A DNA stretch of 64,000 nucleotides, from NCBI GenBank assembly GCA_030429205.1, contig JAUICZ010000001.1:1912806-1976805 (forward strand). The letters run 5' to 3'. The translations under genes were made by a program, and so were the position numbers. This DNA comes from Bacteroidia bacterium. Lineage in GTDB: Bacteria; Bacteroidota; Bacteroidia; Chitinophagales; Chitinophagaceae. A model generated the notes under the pieces. That model had not been told where the DNA came from. It worked only from the letters and a program-made list of their open reading frames with translations, and did not search any database. Shown piece after piece: positions 34,566 to 44,050 of this stretch. Positions within the stretch are counted from its first letter, which is position 1; every line of letters starts with the position of its first letter.

Positions 34566-36296
34566 ATGATGATGAAAAAGTACTCCTCAGTTATACTGCT
34601 AACTATAGCCATGTTGTCAGGTATGAAAAGTATAGGGCAAAGTATCAATACCTCAGATACAGTATATTATTCTGACACATGGCAAAAGATCAGAAAAAAA
34701 TATGCAACATACTACAGGCCGCCAGTTGTAAAAGATGGACTACGTTATAATGTTAAATATTATAGGTCTGACAGTACTTTGTTAGAAGAAGGATTTGTAT
34801 TGCCGATAAAGGTTAATTTAAAATATTCTATTGAGAGAGAGGGAGCTATTAAGCATGGCTCATATAAGTATTACACTAAAAAAGGGAATCTGCTCACAGT
34901 AGGAAATTATGATAGTGGTACAAGAGTTGATGAATGGAAATGGTATTATCCTAATACCCAAAAGTTAAGGCGTGAAGCTTCTTATTATAGATCGCAGCCT
35001 GTAATTTATATTACAGGCTATAATGAAGGTAGTTCCAGTAAACAATATGAAGGACAGAAGTGGAAAGTTCAACGTAGAGATAACGTATATTATGTAAAGC
35101 ATAATGTTTGGACATATTACTATGAAGACTCTAACCTTATAAAAACTGTTGCTAATTATAACTTAGGTCCATTAGAGGGGAAATACATTCGTTACGATTC
35201 TGCTACGCAAAATGTTGTTTTTAAGGGAAACTATCATTTAGGAGAGAGAGTTGGTGAATGGACGTATTATAATCCACGATCAAAAAAAATAATACTTACA
35301 GAGCATTATAAAAATGGGTGGCTGCATGGGGCTTCTAATGCTTATGATATAACAACAGGTAAAGTGCTTGCATCTACTACTTATATAAATGGTTACAGGG
35401 TGGGCGTATGGAAATACTTTTTTAATGGTACTGATTCTGTAGCTGTTAGTATCGACTATGATTCTGAAGTTAGAAATCCGGAAAAGAAATATGGTGTGCC
35501 TCCTCAGAGACAGCGAATATATAATGTGAGAAAGAACTCATTTAAAAACCGCTATACATATGAGAAGAATATTGGTAAAATAACAGCATATGATTCTCTA
35601 TATCGAACAGTTGTCTTAAATGGGATGTTAGATGGAAAAAAAAGAATTGGAGAGTGGGTACGTTATTATCCTGAAACACAAACCATAAGGTCTAAAGAAT
35701 ATTACAAGGACAATATGTTGGACGGTGTTATGGTTGTCTATGATACCAGCAATAACAAGCTGCTGGAGATGCCTTTTGAAAAAGGGTTTGTAAATGGAGA
35801 AGTTGTTTACTTCTATCCCGGTACTTCAAACAAATGGATTGAAATAGAGTTTAAAGAAGGAGAAAGGACTGGCGATCTGTATGTGTACTATGAAACAGGT
35901 GAGACAAAAAGAAGTATGAGAACAACCGGTACAGGAGAAATTAAAAATTCATGTTATACACAGCTGGGTGAAAAAATCGAGTGTGGTGTATTTTATGAAG
36001 AAGCTTCGTTTAAAGAAAATGTAATGACGTATATAGGTAATAACCTGAATTACCCTCCTGAAGCAAAAGAAAATAGGCTGGAAGGTACTGTTAAGGTAGG
36101 TTTTGTGATTAAGGAAACAGGACATGTAAAAGATGCATATGTTGTTAGTGGGTTTGATGAAAGATGTGATGAAGAAGCATTGAGGCTAATAGAGCAAATG
36201 CCACCATGGAAACCTCTTATAGTAGATGGAAGACCTATAGAAACATATAAGGTGTTGCCAATTACTTTTTGGTTACCTGAAGAAGACGAATATTAG
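34566..36296 (+). CDS. YwqK/MORN-repeat protein with C-terminal TonB domain
   Basis: The protein is 576 residues from the ATG at 34566, with a signal peptide ending in KSIGQ. The body (about 40-470) is built of MORN/YwqK-type repeats: GSYKYYTKKGNLLTVGNY, GEWTYYNPRSKKI, GVWKYFF, GEWVRYYPETQTI. The last 85 residues form a TonB C-terminal domain: YPPEAKENRLEGTVKVGFVIKETG, then DEEALRLIEQMPPWKP and VLPITFW. Canonical TonB has an N-terminal membrane anchor and Pro-rich spacer; here an export signal and repeats replace them, so it probably works free in the periplasm or at the outer membrane rather than transducing energy. It is divergent from the TehB-like gene. Confidence 0.85.
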   Translation: MMMKKYSSVILLTIAMLSGMKSIGQSINTSDTVYYSDTWQKIRKKYATYYRPPVVKDGLRYNVKYYRSDSTLLEEGFVLPIKVNLKYSIEREGAIKHGSYKYYTKKGNLLTVGNYDSGTRVDEWKWYYPNTQKLRREASYYRSQPVIYITGYNEGSSSKQYEGQKWKVQRRDNVYYVKHNVWTYYYEDSNLIKTVANYNLGPLEGKYIRYDSATQNVVFKGNYHLGERVGEWTYYNPRSKKIILTEHYKNGWLHGASNAYDITTGKVLASTTYINGYRVGVWKYFFNGTDSVAVSIDYDSEVRNPEKKYGVPPQRQRIYNVRKNSFKNRYTYEKNIGKITAYDSLYRTVVLNGMLDGKKRIGEWVRYYPETQTIRSKEYYKDNMLDGVMVVYDTSNNKLLEMPFEKGFVNGEVVYFYPGTSNKWIEIEFKEGERTGDLYVYYETGETKRSMRTTGTGEIKNSCYTQLGEKIECGVFYEEASFKENVMTYIGNNLNYPPEAKENRLEGTVKVGFVIKETGHVKDAYVVSGFDERCDEEALRLIEQMPPWKPLIVDGRPIETYKVLPITFWLPEEDEY

Positions 36297-36321
36297 GTTG
36301 ACAGATATGCTGGTGTTTCAT

Positions 36322-37149
36322 TTACTGTAAATGCAATAAACCCTCAAAAGCAAAAGACTCTCCATCAGATGAGTATGAGAAACTGTACCTTTCTTTATCG
36401 TAGTTAATAAGACCTTCTCCTTGTACTACATGCGATTTGCCTAACCTGTCAATTACGTTCTGTTTAGGTATAGTTATTTTTTTTGAATCACAGTCGATGT
36501 TTAGTTCAATGAATTCATCGCCGGAGCTATACGTCCACCTGCTGGGTTCCGGTATGTTTGGGTTATTTGTCCAGTGGGCAATAGGTATTTCGTTGAAGAA
36601 TAATTTGTGTTCTCGTTTGATTATTTTCATCGGCCTGGCTCCTGATGGGTCCAAGATCTCTATGATATATAAATCTTGTTCTTGTTTGACTTTTTTTTCA
36701 TGATCAGATATGAAGTAGAAAAATTTATCTTGACACTCTTCATGTGTAAATGGCAGAATGTTTAGATGCAAAGTTTCAATAGTAAGTTTTTGGGGGTCAT
36801 AATCGTAGGGTATAACTACTTTTATATCATGCTTTGATGGCGGTGCATCTTTTGTTATAAGCAAAAGTTTTTTTCGTAATGGGTCATTATAATCGGTATC
36901 ATTAAAGACTTTATATTTTAAATACTCCCAAGGGTAATCCTCCAGATATACTTGTACTGGTTTACCCTTGTCTTCAAGTTTTAGAGGTATAAAAAGGCTA
37001 TCAAAAGTTTTTATCGTCCAGGTTCTGTCAGAAAATGGGGTGTCGGTGATTATAGTATTAGTGTCGGTTGGCGCAGGTGTGTTTTCATCTTTCTTGCAAG
37101 AAGTAATTACAATTAAGGTGATAAATAAAGTTGCGAATATTCTGTTCAT
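36322..37149 (-). CDS. putative lipoprotein of unknown function
   Basis: The 275-residue protein has a signal sequence with lipobox VITSC (Cys18) followed by KKDENTPAPTDT, a flexible linker often seen after lipidated cysteines in this phylum. The rest is beta-rich, with RTWTIKTFDSLF near the start and HVVQGEGLINYDKERYSF near the end, as in lipocalin-like Bacteroidota lipoproteins. No named family is recognised. It is convergent with the TonB-domain gene (25 bases apart) and transcribed away from the AhpD-like gene behind it. Confidence 0.65.
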   Translation of the reverse strand: MNRIFATLFITLIVITSCKKDENTPAPTDTNTIITDTPFSDRTWTIKTFDSLFIPLKLEDKGKPVQVYLEDYPWEYLKYKVFNDTDYNDPLRKKLLLITKDAPPSKHDIKVVIPYDYDPQKLTIETLHLNILPFTHEECQDKFFYFISDHEKKVKQEQDLYIIEILDPSGARPMKIIKREHKLFFNEIPIAHWTNNPNIPEPSRWTYSSGDEFIELNIDCDSKKITIPKQNVIDRLGKSHVVQGEGLINYDKERYSFSYSSDGESFAFEGLLHLQ

Positions 37150-37273
37150 ACTTATACTTAATGGGGCTGGTTATCGTAAATATAACTGCATTGGTGTAAT
37201 GTTTTGTAATGTTATTGTAACGATGTGAAAAACCATTTGTTTTGGACGAATACTTCCAACCTTAATACGCCTC

Positions 37274-37723
37274 TTATGATACTTTAACCAACGATCCCAT
37301 ATTGGTAGCTACAGCTATCCTGTTCCACACGTTGATAGTACATACTGCCATAATGATGTGGCTGAGATATTCTTCGCCGAATAAACCTACAGCTTTGTTG
37401 TAGGTGTCATCGCTCAACCCTTTTTGGTGCAACAGTGTAAGCTCTTCTGTAATGGATAGTATTAGCTTTTCTTCTTCGGTGAAAACTGTTGTTTCTTGCC
37501 ATGCACTAATCAGAAAAAGACGAGCCTCGGGTTCTCCTGCATTTTTCAACTCTTTAGTATGCATGTCTATACAATAGGCGCAATTGTTTATTTGAGAAGC
37601 TCTTAGCTTGATTAAGCCTTTGTGTTTGTGTGTCAGGGTTGTGCTGTTCAGGTGTTCTTCCATTTTAAGGATACCTGTATAGCTTTCGGGGCTGGTTTGC
37701 TGCATGTTCAGTCGTTCTTGCAT
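37274..37723 (-). CDS. carboxymuconolactone decarboxylase / AhpD-like protein
   Basis: The 149-residue protein has the AhpD core: LIKLRASQINNCAYCIDMHTKELKNAG, with the redox CxxC (CAYC) and downstream His of the alkylhydroperoxidase-like motif, then RLFLISAWQE. AhpD-type proteins act as peroxidase partners in peroxide or nitrosative stress defence; many single-domain members are uncharacterised. The upstream minus-strand gene, 77 bases away, is a Crp-family regulator, a common pairing. A promoter element at 37746-37753 gives a leader of about 17 nt. Confidence 0.87.
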   Translation of the reverse strand: MQERLNMQQTSPESYTGILKMEEHLNSTTLTHKHKGLIKLRASQINNCAYCIDMHTKELKNAGEPEARLFLISAWQETTVFTEEEKLILSITEELTLLHQKGLSDDTYNKAVGLFGEEYLSHIIMAVCTINVWNRIAVATNMGSLVKVS

Positions 37724-37745
37724 CAGTTGTTTTTTTATTGTGCAG

Positions 37746-37753
37746 CAAAGCTA
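37746..37753 (-). promoter_or_regulatory. putative -7 element of the AhpD-like gene
   Basis: On the minus strand this is TAGCTTTG (TAnnTTTG), 22 bases before the start codon at 37723. Confidence 0.5.
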
Positions 37754-37800
37754 AGTTGGGTCGGTTTGTTACTTCTTAAACTGGTTTAAGAAATTTGTTG

Positions 37801-38373
37801 TCAAGTAAGTTTTTTGCGTAGCTCACTTAAGTACTCCGGGGTAAAGCCCAGAAAAGAGGCCAGCATATACTGCGGTACTCGTTGCGCAAATTCAGGGAAT
37901 CTTTGGATAAAGTTGATGTAATGCTCTTCTTTAGAGTAGCTATATAAGTACTTCATCCTCATTTGTGCAGCCGCATGTGCGTGCTGTTCTACACTGTGCA
38001 TGTATTGTTGAAACGAAGGCACTTTATCGTATAGTATTTGTTGTGCATCTTTATGCAGGCAAAACACTTTGCTGTCTTCAACTGCTTGTATGCTAAACTC
38101 TGATGGTGTTTGTTTTATTAAGCTCATGGTATCATTTATCCACCAGTTCTCAATCGCAAACTGCGTTATTTGCTCTGTGCCTTTTTCATTGATGAAGAAC
38201 ATTCTAAGGCAACCTTGTGCAACAAAATAGTTGTGTTTGCATACCTGCCCTTCTTTTAGTAGGTACTCTTTCTTGTTAAGGCCTGTATTTGTAAAGTGTT
38301 CCGTAAGCAGGTTTTCCTCCCTTGTGTTTAGGTTAACAAACTTACCGATGTGTGCGAGCAGTTCAGATAGCAT
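37801..38373 (-). CDS. Crp/Fnr family transcriptional regulator
   Basis: The 190-residue protein has an N-terminal cyclic-nucleotide-binding-type beta roll (EYLLKEGQVCKHNYFVAQGCLRMF, GTEQITQFAIENWW), a dimerisation helix (FQQYMHSVEQHAHAAAQMRMKYL) and a short C-terminal winged helix (VPQYMLASFLGFTPEYLSELRKKL). The last part is the typical HTH of Bacteroidota Crp-like proteins. No Fe-S cysteine cluster is present. It is upstream of the AhpD-like gene on the same strand and may regulate it. Promoter element at 38396-38403. Confidence 0.88.
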   Translation of the reverse strand: MLSELLAHIGKFVNLNTREENLLTEHFTNTGLNKKEYLLKEGQVCKHNYFVAQGCLRMFFINEKGTEQITQFAIENWWINDTMSLIKQTPSEFSIQAVEDSKVFCLHKDAQQILYDKVPSFQQYMHSVEQHAHAAAQMRMKYLYSYSKEEHYINFIQRFPEFAQRVPQYMLASFLGFTPEYLSELRKKLT

Positions 38374-38395
38374 TAATTCATATTATTATGTGTAG

Positions 38396-38403
38396 CAAAA
38401 GTA
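38396..38403 (-). promoter_or_regulatory. putative -7 element of the Crp-family gene
   Basis: On the minus strand this is TACTTTTG (TAnnTTTG), 22 bases before the start codon. Confidence 0.45.
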
Positions 38404-38624
38404 TGGGTAAACATTTAGAACATGCACGCTTGCTTTTAATGTTTTGGTACTCTTCTTGAAAAGTTTGAATAGTGTAAACGTGACGAACGACCAATAAAAT
38501 ACAAGGGTATTTTTCACAGTAGCCTGGTGTTGTAAATACCCTATTACAGATTGTTTCTTACAGCTATGTTTGGCGAAGGTTGCACAGCAGCTTTAAATAT
38601 TTCTAACTAAATCATGAAACAACT

Positions 38625-39881
38625 ATGTCGCACCACACACAAGATTTTTTAACAGCCCCGCGCTCTTTGGTTATTACACAAAACAAGAACAAGATCGTAG
38701 ATTATGTTCAGCTGATTGTGAAAGGGCAGGGAGTTGTAGGATTTAAGCTAAAGAAAGGATCTCCTTACGAACTTGAGGTTCGTAATCCTGAAGAAACAAA
38801 TGAAGGTATTACCGCACTGAAATTATCTGCGGAGAAGAACATTGTTACTTTCTCAAAGGAAGAAAATGGTAAATGGTCTGAATTGAGCTCGGTAAAATCA
38901 GATGGAATAGGTATTGATGAGGACCCTGACTGTACCTATTGGTTAAGCATTGATTATCATAATCGCTTTTTGCGTTATGGTAAAGGAGAAGTACGTTTAA
39001 ATACTTGTTTGGCTGAAGCTAATTTGGGCAAAATGCCGGAAGGAGACAAGAAAGACCCATACGAGTGGTTGAATTACGTTACTAAAGTTTTTATCGACCA
39101 TAATATAGTAGATCCTGTTAAGGTATGGAGAGACCCTGTTGTTATAGATCCTGCAATAATCGTGATCTCAACAGAGGAAATTACCATGGATGATATCGCG
39201 CTGAATAATGGTACCGTTCCGGCTAACCTTACTCCTGCATGTCAGCAATTATATGCAAATGTTTCAGGCAGCAACTTTCAGTTAGATACGTCTGATTTTC
39301 CTCATTTTGTTGACGCTGTTGAGGCCAGCATCAGGAGCCCTAAAGGTTGGTGTTATCAGATGCTACAGCATAAATTAGAAGAAGAAGAGTTTGGTCCTGA
39401 TACAGACCCGCATGAGAACTACTTGCGTATAACAATGGGCGTGAATCAGGGAGATTCTCCGGGTATACCTTATGTGATGGAAATATGGCCTCCGGGCAAC
39501 TATTCTCCGATTCATAATCATGCAAGAGCAAATGCCATTATTCGTGTTTTGAGCGGAGAGATAAATGTGAGCCTGTATCCGATGCTTTCAAAATATCATG
39601 AAACACCGTTTATGAATGCTACATTCAGGAAAGATCAGGTAACATGGATATCGCCTGAACTTAACCAGACTCATAAATTACATAATCTGAATAAGAGCGG
39701 ACCCACCTGTATTACAATACAGTGTTATATGTATAGCGATGGTAATACAGAGCATTATGAATACTTTGACTTTATTGACGAACAAGGCTCAATACATCAG
39801 TTTACGCCAAATTCAGACATGGGGTTTGTAGATTTTAAAGCTCAAATGAAATATGAGTGGGATAACGGCATTACCCGTTAA
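38625..39881 (+). CDS. two-domain cysteine-dioxygenase-like (cupin) protein
   Basis: The 418-residue protein's C-terminal half (about 215-400) is a cysteine-dioxygenase-type cupin. GNYSPIHNH supplies His297 and His299, and THKLHN supplies His350, a 3-His iron site with almost the spacing of mammalian CDO (86, 88, 140). Tyr368 may be the active-site Tyr. The crosslink Cys of the mammalian enzyme is not present (Ala there). The N-terminal 200 residues are a separate beta-rich domain (YWLSIDYHNRFLRYGKGE) that I cannot assign. CDO converts cysteine to cysteine sulfinate; the true thiol here is unknown. The gene stands alone. Confidence 0.8.
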   Translation: MSHHTQDFLTAPRSLVITQNKNKIVDYVQLIVKGQGVVGFKLKKGSPYELEVRNPEETNEGITALKLSAEKNIVTFSKEENGKWSELSSVKSDGIGIDEDPDCTYWLSIDYHNRFLRYGKGEVRLNTCLAEANLGKMPEGDKKDPYEWLNYVTKVFIDHNIVDPVKVWRDPVVIDPAIIVISTEEITMDDIALNNGTVPANLTPACQQLYANVSGSNFQLDTSDFPHFVDAVEASIRSPKGWCYQMLQHKLEEEEFGPDTDPHENYLRITMGVNQGDSPGIPYVMEIWPPGNYSPIHNHARANAIIRVLSGEINVSLYPMLSKYHETPFMNATFRKDQVTWISPELNQTHKLHNLNKSGPTCITIQCYMYSDGNTEHYEYFDFIDEQGSIHQFTPNSDMGFVDFKAQMKYEWDNGITR

Positions 39882-39923
39882 TGATACAGTAATTAAGTAA
39901 CATGCTTACTTATGATGTTTTTG

Positions 39924-39951
39924 ACAGCTAAGCATGTAAATGCTTAGCTGT
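39924..39951. terminator. strong hairpin between the dioxygenase-like gene and ileS
   Basis: A perfect 11-bp stem acagctaagca/tgcttagctgt with a 6-base loop lies 42 bases after the dioxygenase stop and upstream of the ileS -7 element. No T-run follows, so factor-dependent or weak termination, or mRNA 3'-end protection, is equally possible. Confidence 0.5.
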
Positions 39952-40003
39952 TGATGGTGAAAATCATCACATGCTTCCTTTTCGTAATTCCACCAAAAAA
40001 CGG

Positions 40004-40011
40004 TAAATTTG
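40004..40011 (+). promoter_or_regulatory. putative -7 promoter element of ileS
   Basis: TAAATTTG matches TAnnTTTG, 31 bases before the ileS ATG. Confidence 0.55.
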
Positions 40012-40042
40012 CGCCTTATTTATAGATAGGTCAAGGTAGCGA

Positions 40043-43000
40043 ATGTCAGCTAAATATAAGGAATACAGTAAGTTAGATATGCCTGCGATAGAGCAGGATG
40101 TACAGCATAGTTGGACAGAAAACGATATTTTCAAGAAATCTGTTGATCAGCGCGATGGGCAGGACAGCTTTGTGTTTTACGAAGGTCCGCCAAGTGCCAA
40201 CGGTATGCCCGGTATTCACCACGTTATTTCTCGTACGTTGAAAGACCTTGTGTGTCGTTACAAAACCATGCAGGGGTATCAGGTAAAGCGTAAAGCAGGT
40301 TGGGATACTCATGGCCTGCCTGTAGAGCTGGGTGTTGAGAAGGAGCTGGGTATCACAAAGGAAGATATCGGTACAAAAATCAGTGTAGAAGATTATAACA
40401 AAAAGTGCCGCGAAGCGGTAATGCGTTATAAAGGTGAGTGGGAGAGTATTACTGAGAAGATGGGTTACTGGGTAGACATGAGCGACCCGTATGTAACTTT
40501 TGATAACAAGTATATCGAAACTCTTTGGTGGGCTTTAAAAGAGCTACACAAAAAAGGGTACTTATATAAGAGTGTGAGTATACAGCCGTATAGCCCTGCT
40601 GCGGGTACTGGTCTTAGCTCTCACGAGTTGAACCAACCCGGCACCTACAAGGATGTGAAAGACACAACCTGTGTAGCAATGTTCAAGGCAGTGAAGGATA
40701 ACAAAACTCAACAGTTGTTTGATGCTGCGGCTAGTGATGAGGTGTACTTCATGGCATGGACAACCACCCCTTGGACATTACCAAGTAACTGTGGCTTGAC
40801 CGTTGGTAAGAACATCGATTATGTGCTGGTAAAAACATTCAACCCATACACAGGTGACCCAACGAATGTTTTGATTGCAAATGCGCTGTTGGGCAAGTAC
40901 TTTAAAGAAGAAGGCAAAGACGGAGATTTTGATGGTTATACAAAAGACGAAAAGTTGTTGCCATGGTCTATCATTGCCGAGGTTAAAGGAAGCGATATAG
41001 AAGGTGCTCGTTATGAGCAGTTAATGCCTTATGACGGAAATACTGCTGAAATAGCTGGTGGTGACCCGTTCCGTGTAATTATAGGTGATTTTGTAACTAC
41101 CGAAGATGGTACGGGTATAGTACATACTGCCCCTGCCTTTGGTGCGGATGACTTTAAAGTAGGTAAGCAAAACAATATTGGTATTCTAACACTGGTAGAT
41201 AAAGAAGGTAAGTTTATAGATAACCTTGGAGATATCAGTGGCAGATACGTTAAGAACTACAAAGACGATCCTGAATATAAAGATGTTAACGTTGACATAG
41301 CGGTTGACTTGAAGCTTAGAGGCCAGGCCTTTAAAGTAGAAAAGTATGAGCACAGCTATCCGCATTGTTGGCGTACAGATAAGCCTATCGTTTACTATCC
41401 GTTGGATGCATGGTTCATCAAAACCACTGCCGTTAAGGATAGAATGATAGAGCTGAATAAGACCATCAACTGGAAACCTGCTGCAACCGGTACAGGCCGT
41501 TTCGGTAACTGGCTGGAGAATATGGTGGACTGGAACCTGAGCCGTAGCCGCTACTGGGGTACTCCATTGCCTGTTTGGGTGAGTAAGGATGGTGAGCAGG
41601 AGAAGTGTATAGGAAGTATAGAGGAGTTGATGGATGAATTGAGGTTTGCAGATGAAAAGCTGAACCTGAACCAGGCTGCAGTATACGATAAGAATGTTGA
41701 AGAGCTAGATCTGCATAAACCACTAGTTGACCAACTAGTATTGGCAACGGCAGACGGACAACCCATGTACCGCGAGCCGGACTTGATAGATGTGTGGTTT
41801 GATAGTGGCGCGATGCCTTATGCACAGTTGCACTACCCGTTTGAGTATAAAATGGAGCATGGAGATCAATTCCCTGCAGATTTTATAGCTGAGGGAGTAG
41901 ACCAAACTCGTGGTTGGTTCTATACATTGCATGCTTTAGCTGTAATGTTGTTCGATACTGTTGCATACAAAACCGTTGTGTCTAACGGATTAGTGTTAGA
42001 TAAGAACGGTAATAAAATGAGTAAACGTGTTGGGAATGTGGTAGATCCGTTCTCAACAATTGAAAAATATAGTGCTGATGCTACCCGTTGGTATTTGATC
42101 ACAAACGCCAGCCCGTGGGATAGCATGAAGTTTGATGTAGAGGGTATTAAAGAGGTTCAACGTAAATTCTTCGGTACATTATATAATACCTACCAGTTCT
42201 TCGCATTATATGCCAATGTGGATGGCTTTACATTTGAAGAGCGCTATATACCGGTGTCAGAGCGTCCTGAAATTGATCGCTGGATACTTTCTGAGCTACA
42301 CTCGCTGGTACATAAAGTAACTGATTACTTTAATGACTACGAGCCTACACAGGCAGGTCGTGCAATGGAGTACTTCCTGGACGAACAGTTGAGTAACTGG
42401 TATGTTCGTTTGTGTCGTCGTCGTTTCTGGAAAGGTGAATATGGTGACGATAAAATAGCAGCTTACCAGACATTATATGAGTGTTTAAAGACAATGTCGT
42501 TCCTGATGGCGCCAATCTCTCCATTCTTTGCAGATTGGTTATATCAAAACCTTAATTCAGTTACCGGTCGTTACGAGGCTGAGTCTGTACATTTGGCAGC
42601 TTTTCCGATGATAGACGATAGTGTGATTGATAAGGATCTGGAAGAGCGCATGCAGTTGGCTCAAGACATCTCTTCACTGGTATTGAGTTTACGTAAGAAG
42701 GAGAATATCCGCGTACGTCAGCCGCTACAAAAGGTGTTGATACCTGTATTGGATGCACATATGCAAGAACAATTACAAAAGGTGGAAGACCTTATTAAGA
42801 ACGAAGTGAATGTAAAAGAACTGGAGTATCTTACTGATACTGATGGTTTTATAAAGAAAAAGGCTAAAGCGAATTTCAAAACCCTGGGCAAGAAAATGGG
42901 GGCTAAGATGAAAGCGGTTGCAGCAGCAATAGGTAGTATGCAGCAGGCAGACATCAGTAAATTAGAGCAGCAGGGTACATATCAATTAGATATTCAAGGC

Positions 43001-43375
43001 GAAGCAATCGAAATAGGTGTTGAAGATGTAGAGATCATCGCAGAAGACATACCGGGTTGGTCGGTTGCTAATAAAGATAATTTGACTGTCGCAATGGACA
43101 TCACGATCACCCAGGAGCTACTGGATGAGGGTAATGCACGCGAGATTGTGAACAGGATACAAAAGGTACGTAAAGACAGTGGTTTGGAGCTAACAGACCG
43201 GATTGCTGTTAAAATTCAGGAGTACAATACATTAAAATCTGCTATTATTAATTTCAAAGACTATATTTGCACGGAAATTTTGGCAGATGATATTGAAGTT
43301 GTTCCCGAAATGCAGACTGGAACTGATATAGAGGTGAATGACGTTACTCTGAAAGTGTTAATCTCTAAAAACTAA
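40043..43375 (+). CDS. ileS: isoleucyl-tRNA synthetase
   Basis: The enzyme charges tRNA-Ile. The 1110-residue class I synthetase has the HIGH motif as GIHH (residues 57-60, in PPSANGMPGIHHV), the CP1 editing domain with the Thr-rich region TTPWTLPSNCGLTVG and DTHGLPVELGVEK, KMSKR at 658-662, and the anticodon-binding alpha-helical domain with WYVRLCRRRFW. The length and lack of an evident C-terminal zinc-binding Cys set suggest the longer, eukaryote-like type found in this phylum. The TraR/DksA-like gene starts 5 bases after its stop. Confidence 0.96.
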   Translation: MSAKYKEYSKLDMPAIEQDVQHSWTENDIFKKSVDQRDGQDSFVFYEGPPSANGMPGIHHVISRTLKDLVCRYKTMQGYQVKRKAGWDTHGLPVELGVEKELGITKEDIGTKISVEDYNKKCREAVMRYKGEWESITEKMGYWVDMSDPYVTFDNKYIETLWWALKELHKKGYLYKSVSIQPYSPAAGTGLSSHELNQPGTYKDVKDTTCVAMFKAVKDNKTQQLFDAAASDEVYFMAWTTTPWTLPSNCGLTVGKNIDYVLVKTFNPYTGDPTNVLIANALLGKYFKEEGKDGDFDGYTKDEKLLPWSIIAEVKGSDIEGARYEQLMPYDGNTAEIAGGDPFRVIIGDFVTTEDGTGIVHTAPAFGADDFKVGKQNNIGILTLVDKEGKFIDNLGDISGRYVKNYKDDPEYKDVNVDIAVDLKLRGQAFKVEKYEHSYPHCWRTDKPIVYYPLDAWFIKTTAVKDRMIELNKTINWKPAATGTGRFGNWLENMVDWNLSRSRYWGTPLPVWVSKDGEQEKCIGSIEELMDELRFADEKLNLNQAAVYDKNVEELDLHKPLVDQLVLATADGQPMYREPDLIDVWFDSGAMPYAQLHYPFEYKMEHGDQFPADFIAEGVDQTRGWFYTLHALAVMLFDTVAYKTVVSNGLVLDKNGNKMSKRVGNVVDPFSTIEKYSADATRWYLITNASPWDSMKFDVEGIKEVQRKFFGTLYNTYQFFALYANVDGFTFEERYIPVSERPEIDRWILSELHSLVHKVTDYFNDYEPTQAGRAMEYFLDEQLSNWYVRLCRRRFWKGEYGDDKIAAYQTLYECLKTMSFLMAPISPFFADWLYQNLNSVTGRYEAESVHLAAFPMIDDSVIDKDLEERMQLAQDISSLVLSLRKKENIRVRQPLQKVLIPVLDAHMQEQLQKVEDLIKNEVNVKELEYLTDTDGFIKKKAKANFKTLGKKMGAKMKAVAAAIGSMQQADISKLEQQGTYQLDIQGEAIEIGVEDVEIIAEDIPGWSVANKDNLTVAMDITITQELLDEGNAREIVNRIQKVRKDSGLELTDRIAVKIQEYNTLKSAIINFKDYICTEILADDIEVVPEMQTGTDIEVNDVTLKVLISKN

Positions 43376-43380
43376 AACAC

Positions 43381-44050
43381 ATGGCCACAAAAAAGAAAGC
43401 ACCCGCTAAAAAGAAAACTGCTACCAAGAAAGCAGCTCCTGCTAAGAAAAAAGCAGCAGCAAAAAGGACTGTGGCATCCCAACCCAAAAAGAAGGCAGCG
43501 CCTAAGAAAAAAGTTGCTAAAAAAGCAGCACCAAAGAAAAAAGTGATAGCGAAGAAAACGGCAACTAAGAGTAAAGCCGTTAAGAAGGCTGCACCTTCTA
43601 AAACAAAAACAGCCAAAAAAGCAGTAGCAAAAAAGAAAGCCCCTGCTAAGAAAAAAGCAGCTGTAAAGAAGGTTGCGCCGAATAAAAAATCGGTTACAAA
43701 AAAGAAGGCAATAGTGAAAAAAGACACAAAGAAAGCAACAAAAAAAGCTGCCGCTCCAAAGAAAAAAGCAGTAGCTAAAAAAAGTACAGCGTCTAAAGCA
43801 GCACCTAAAAAGGTAGCAGCAAAAAAAGCTGCTACACCCAAAAAAGCAGTAGCTAAGAAGGCCGCAACACCTAAAAAAGCTGCAGCACCAAAGAAGGCAG
43901 CAGCAAAAAAAGCTACTGCTACTAAGAAGAAAACTGCTACAAAAATTAATACACCTGTAGCAAAAGCAGAACCTAAAGCAAAACCACAACCTAAAAGAAG
44001 AAATGCTCGTGAGGGTAATAAAAAACAAGTAGTGGTGGCGCACCGCCGCT
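43381..44050 (+). repeat. low-complexity Lys/Ala codon repeat region
   Basis: Purine-rich imperfect repeats of AAA/AAG and GCA/GCT/CCT codons encode the basic tail. On the opposite strand the same bases give long open frames that are artefacts. The region is a likely site for repeat-number variation. Confidence 0.8.
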
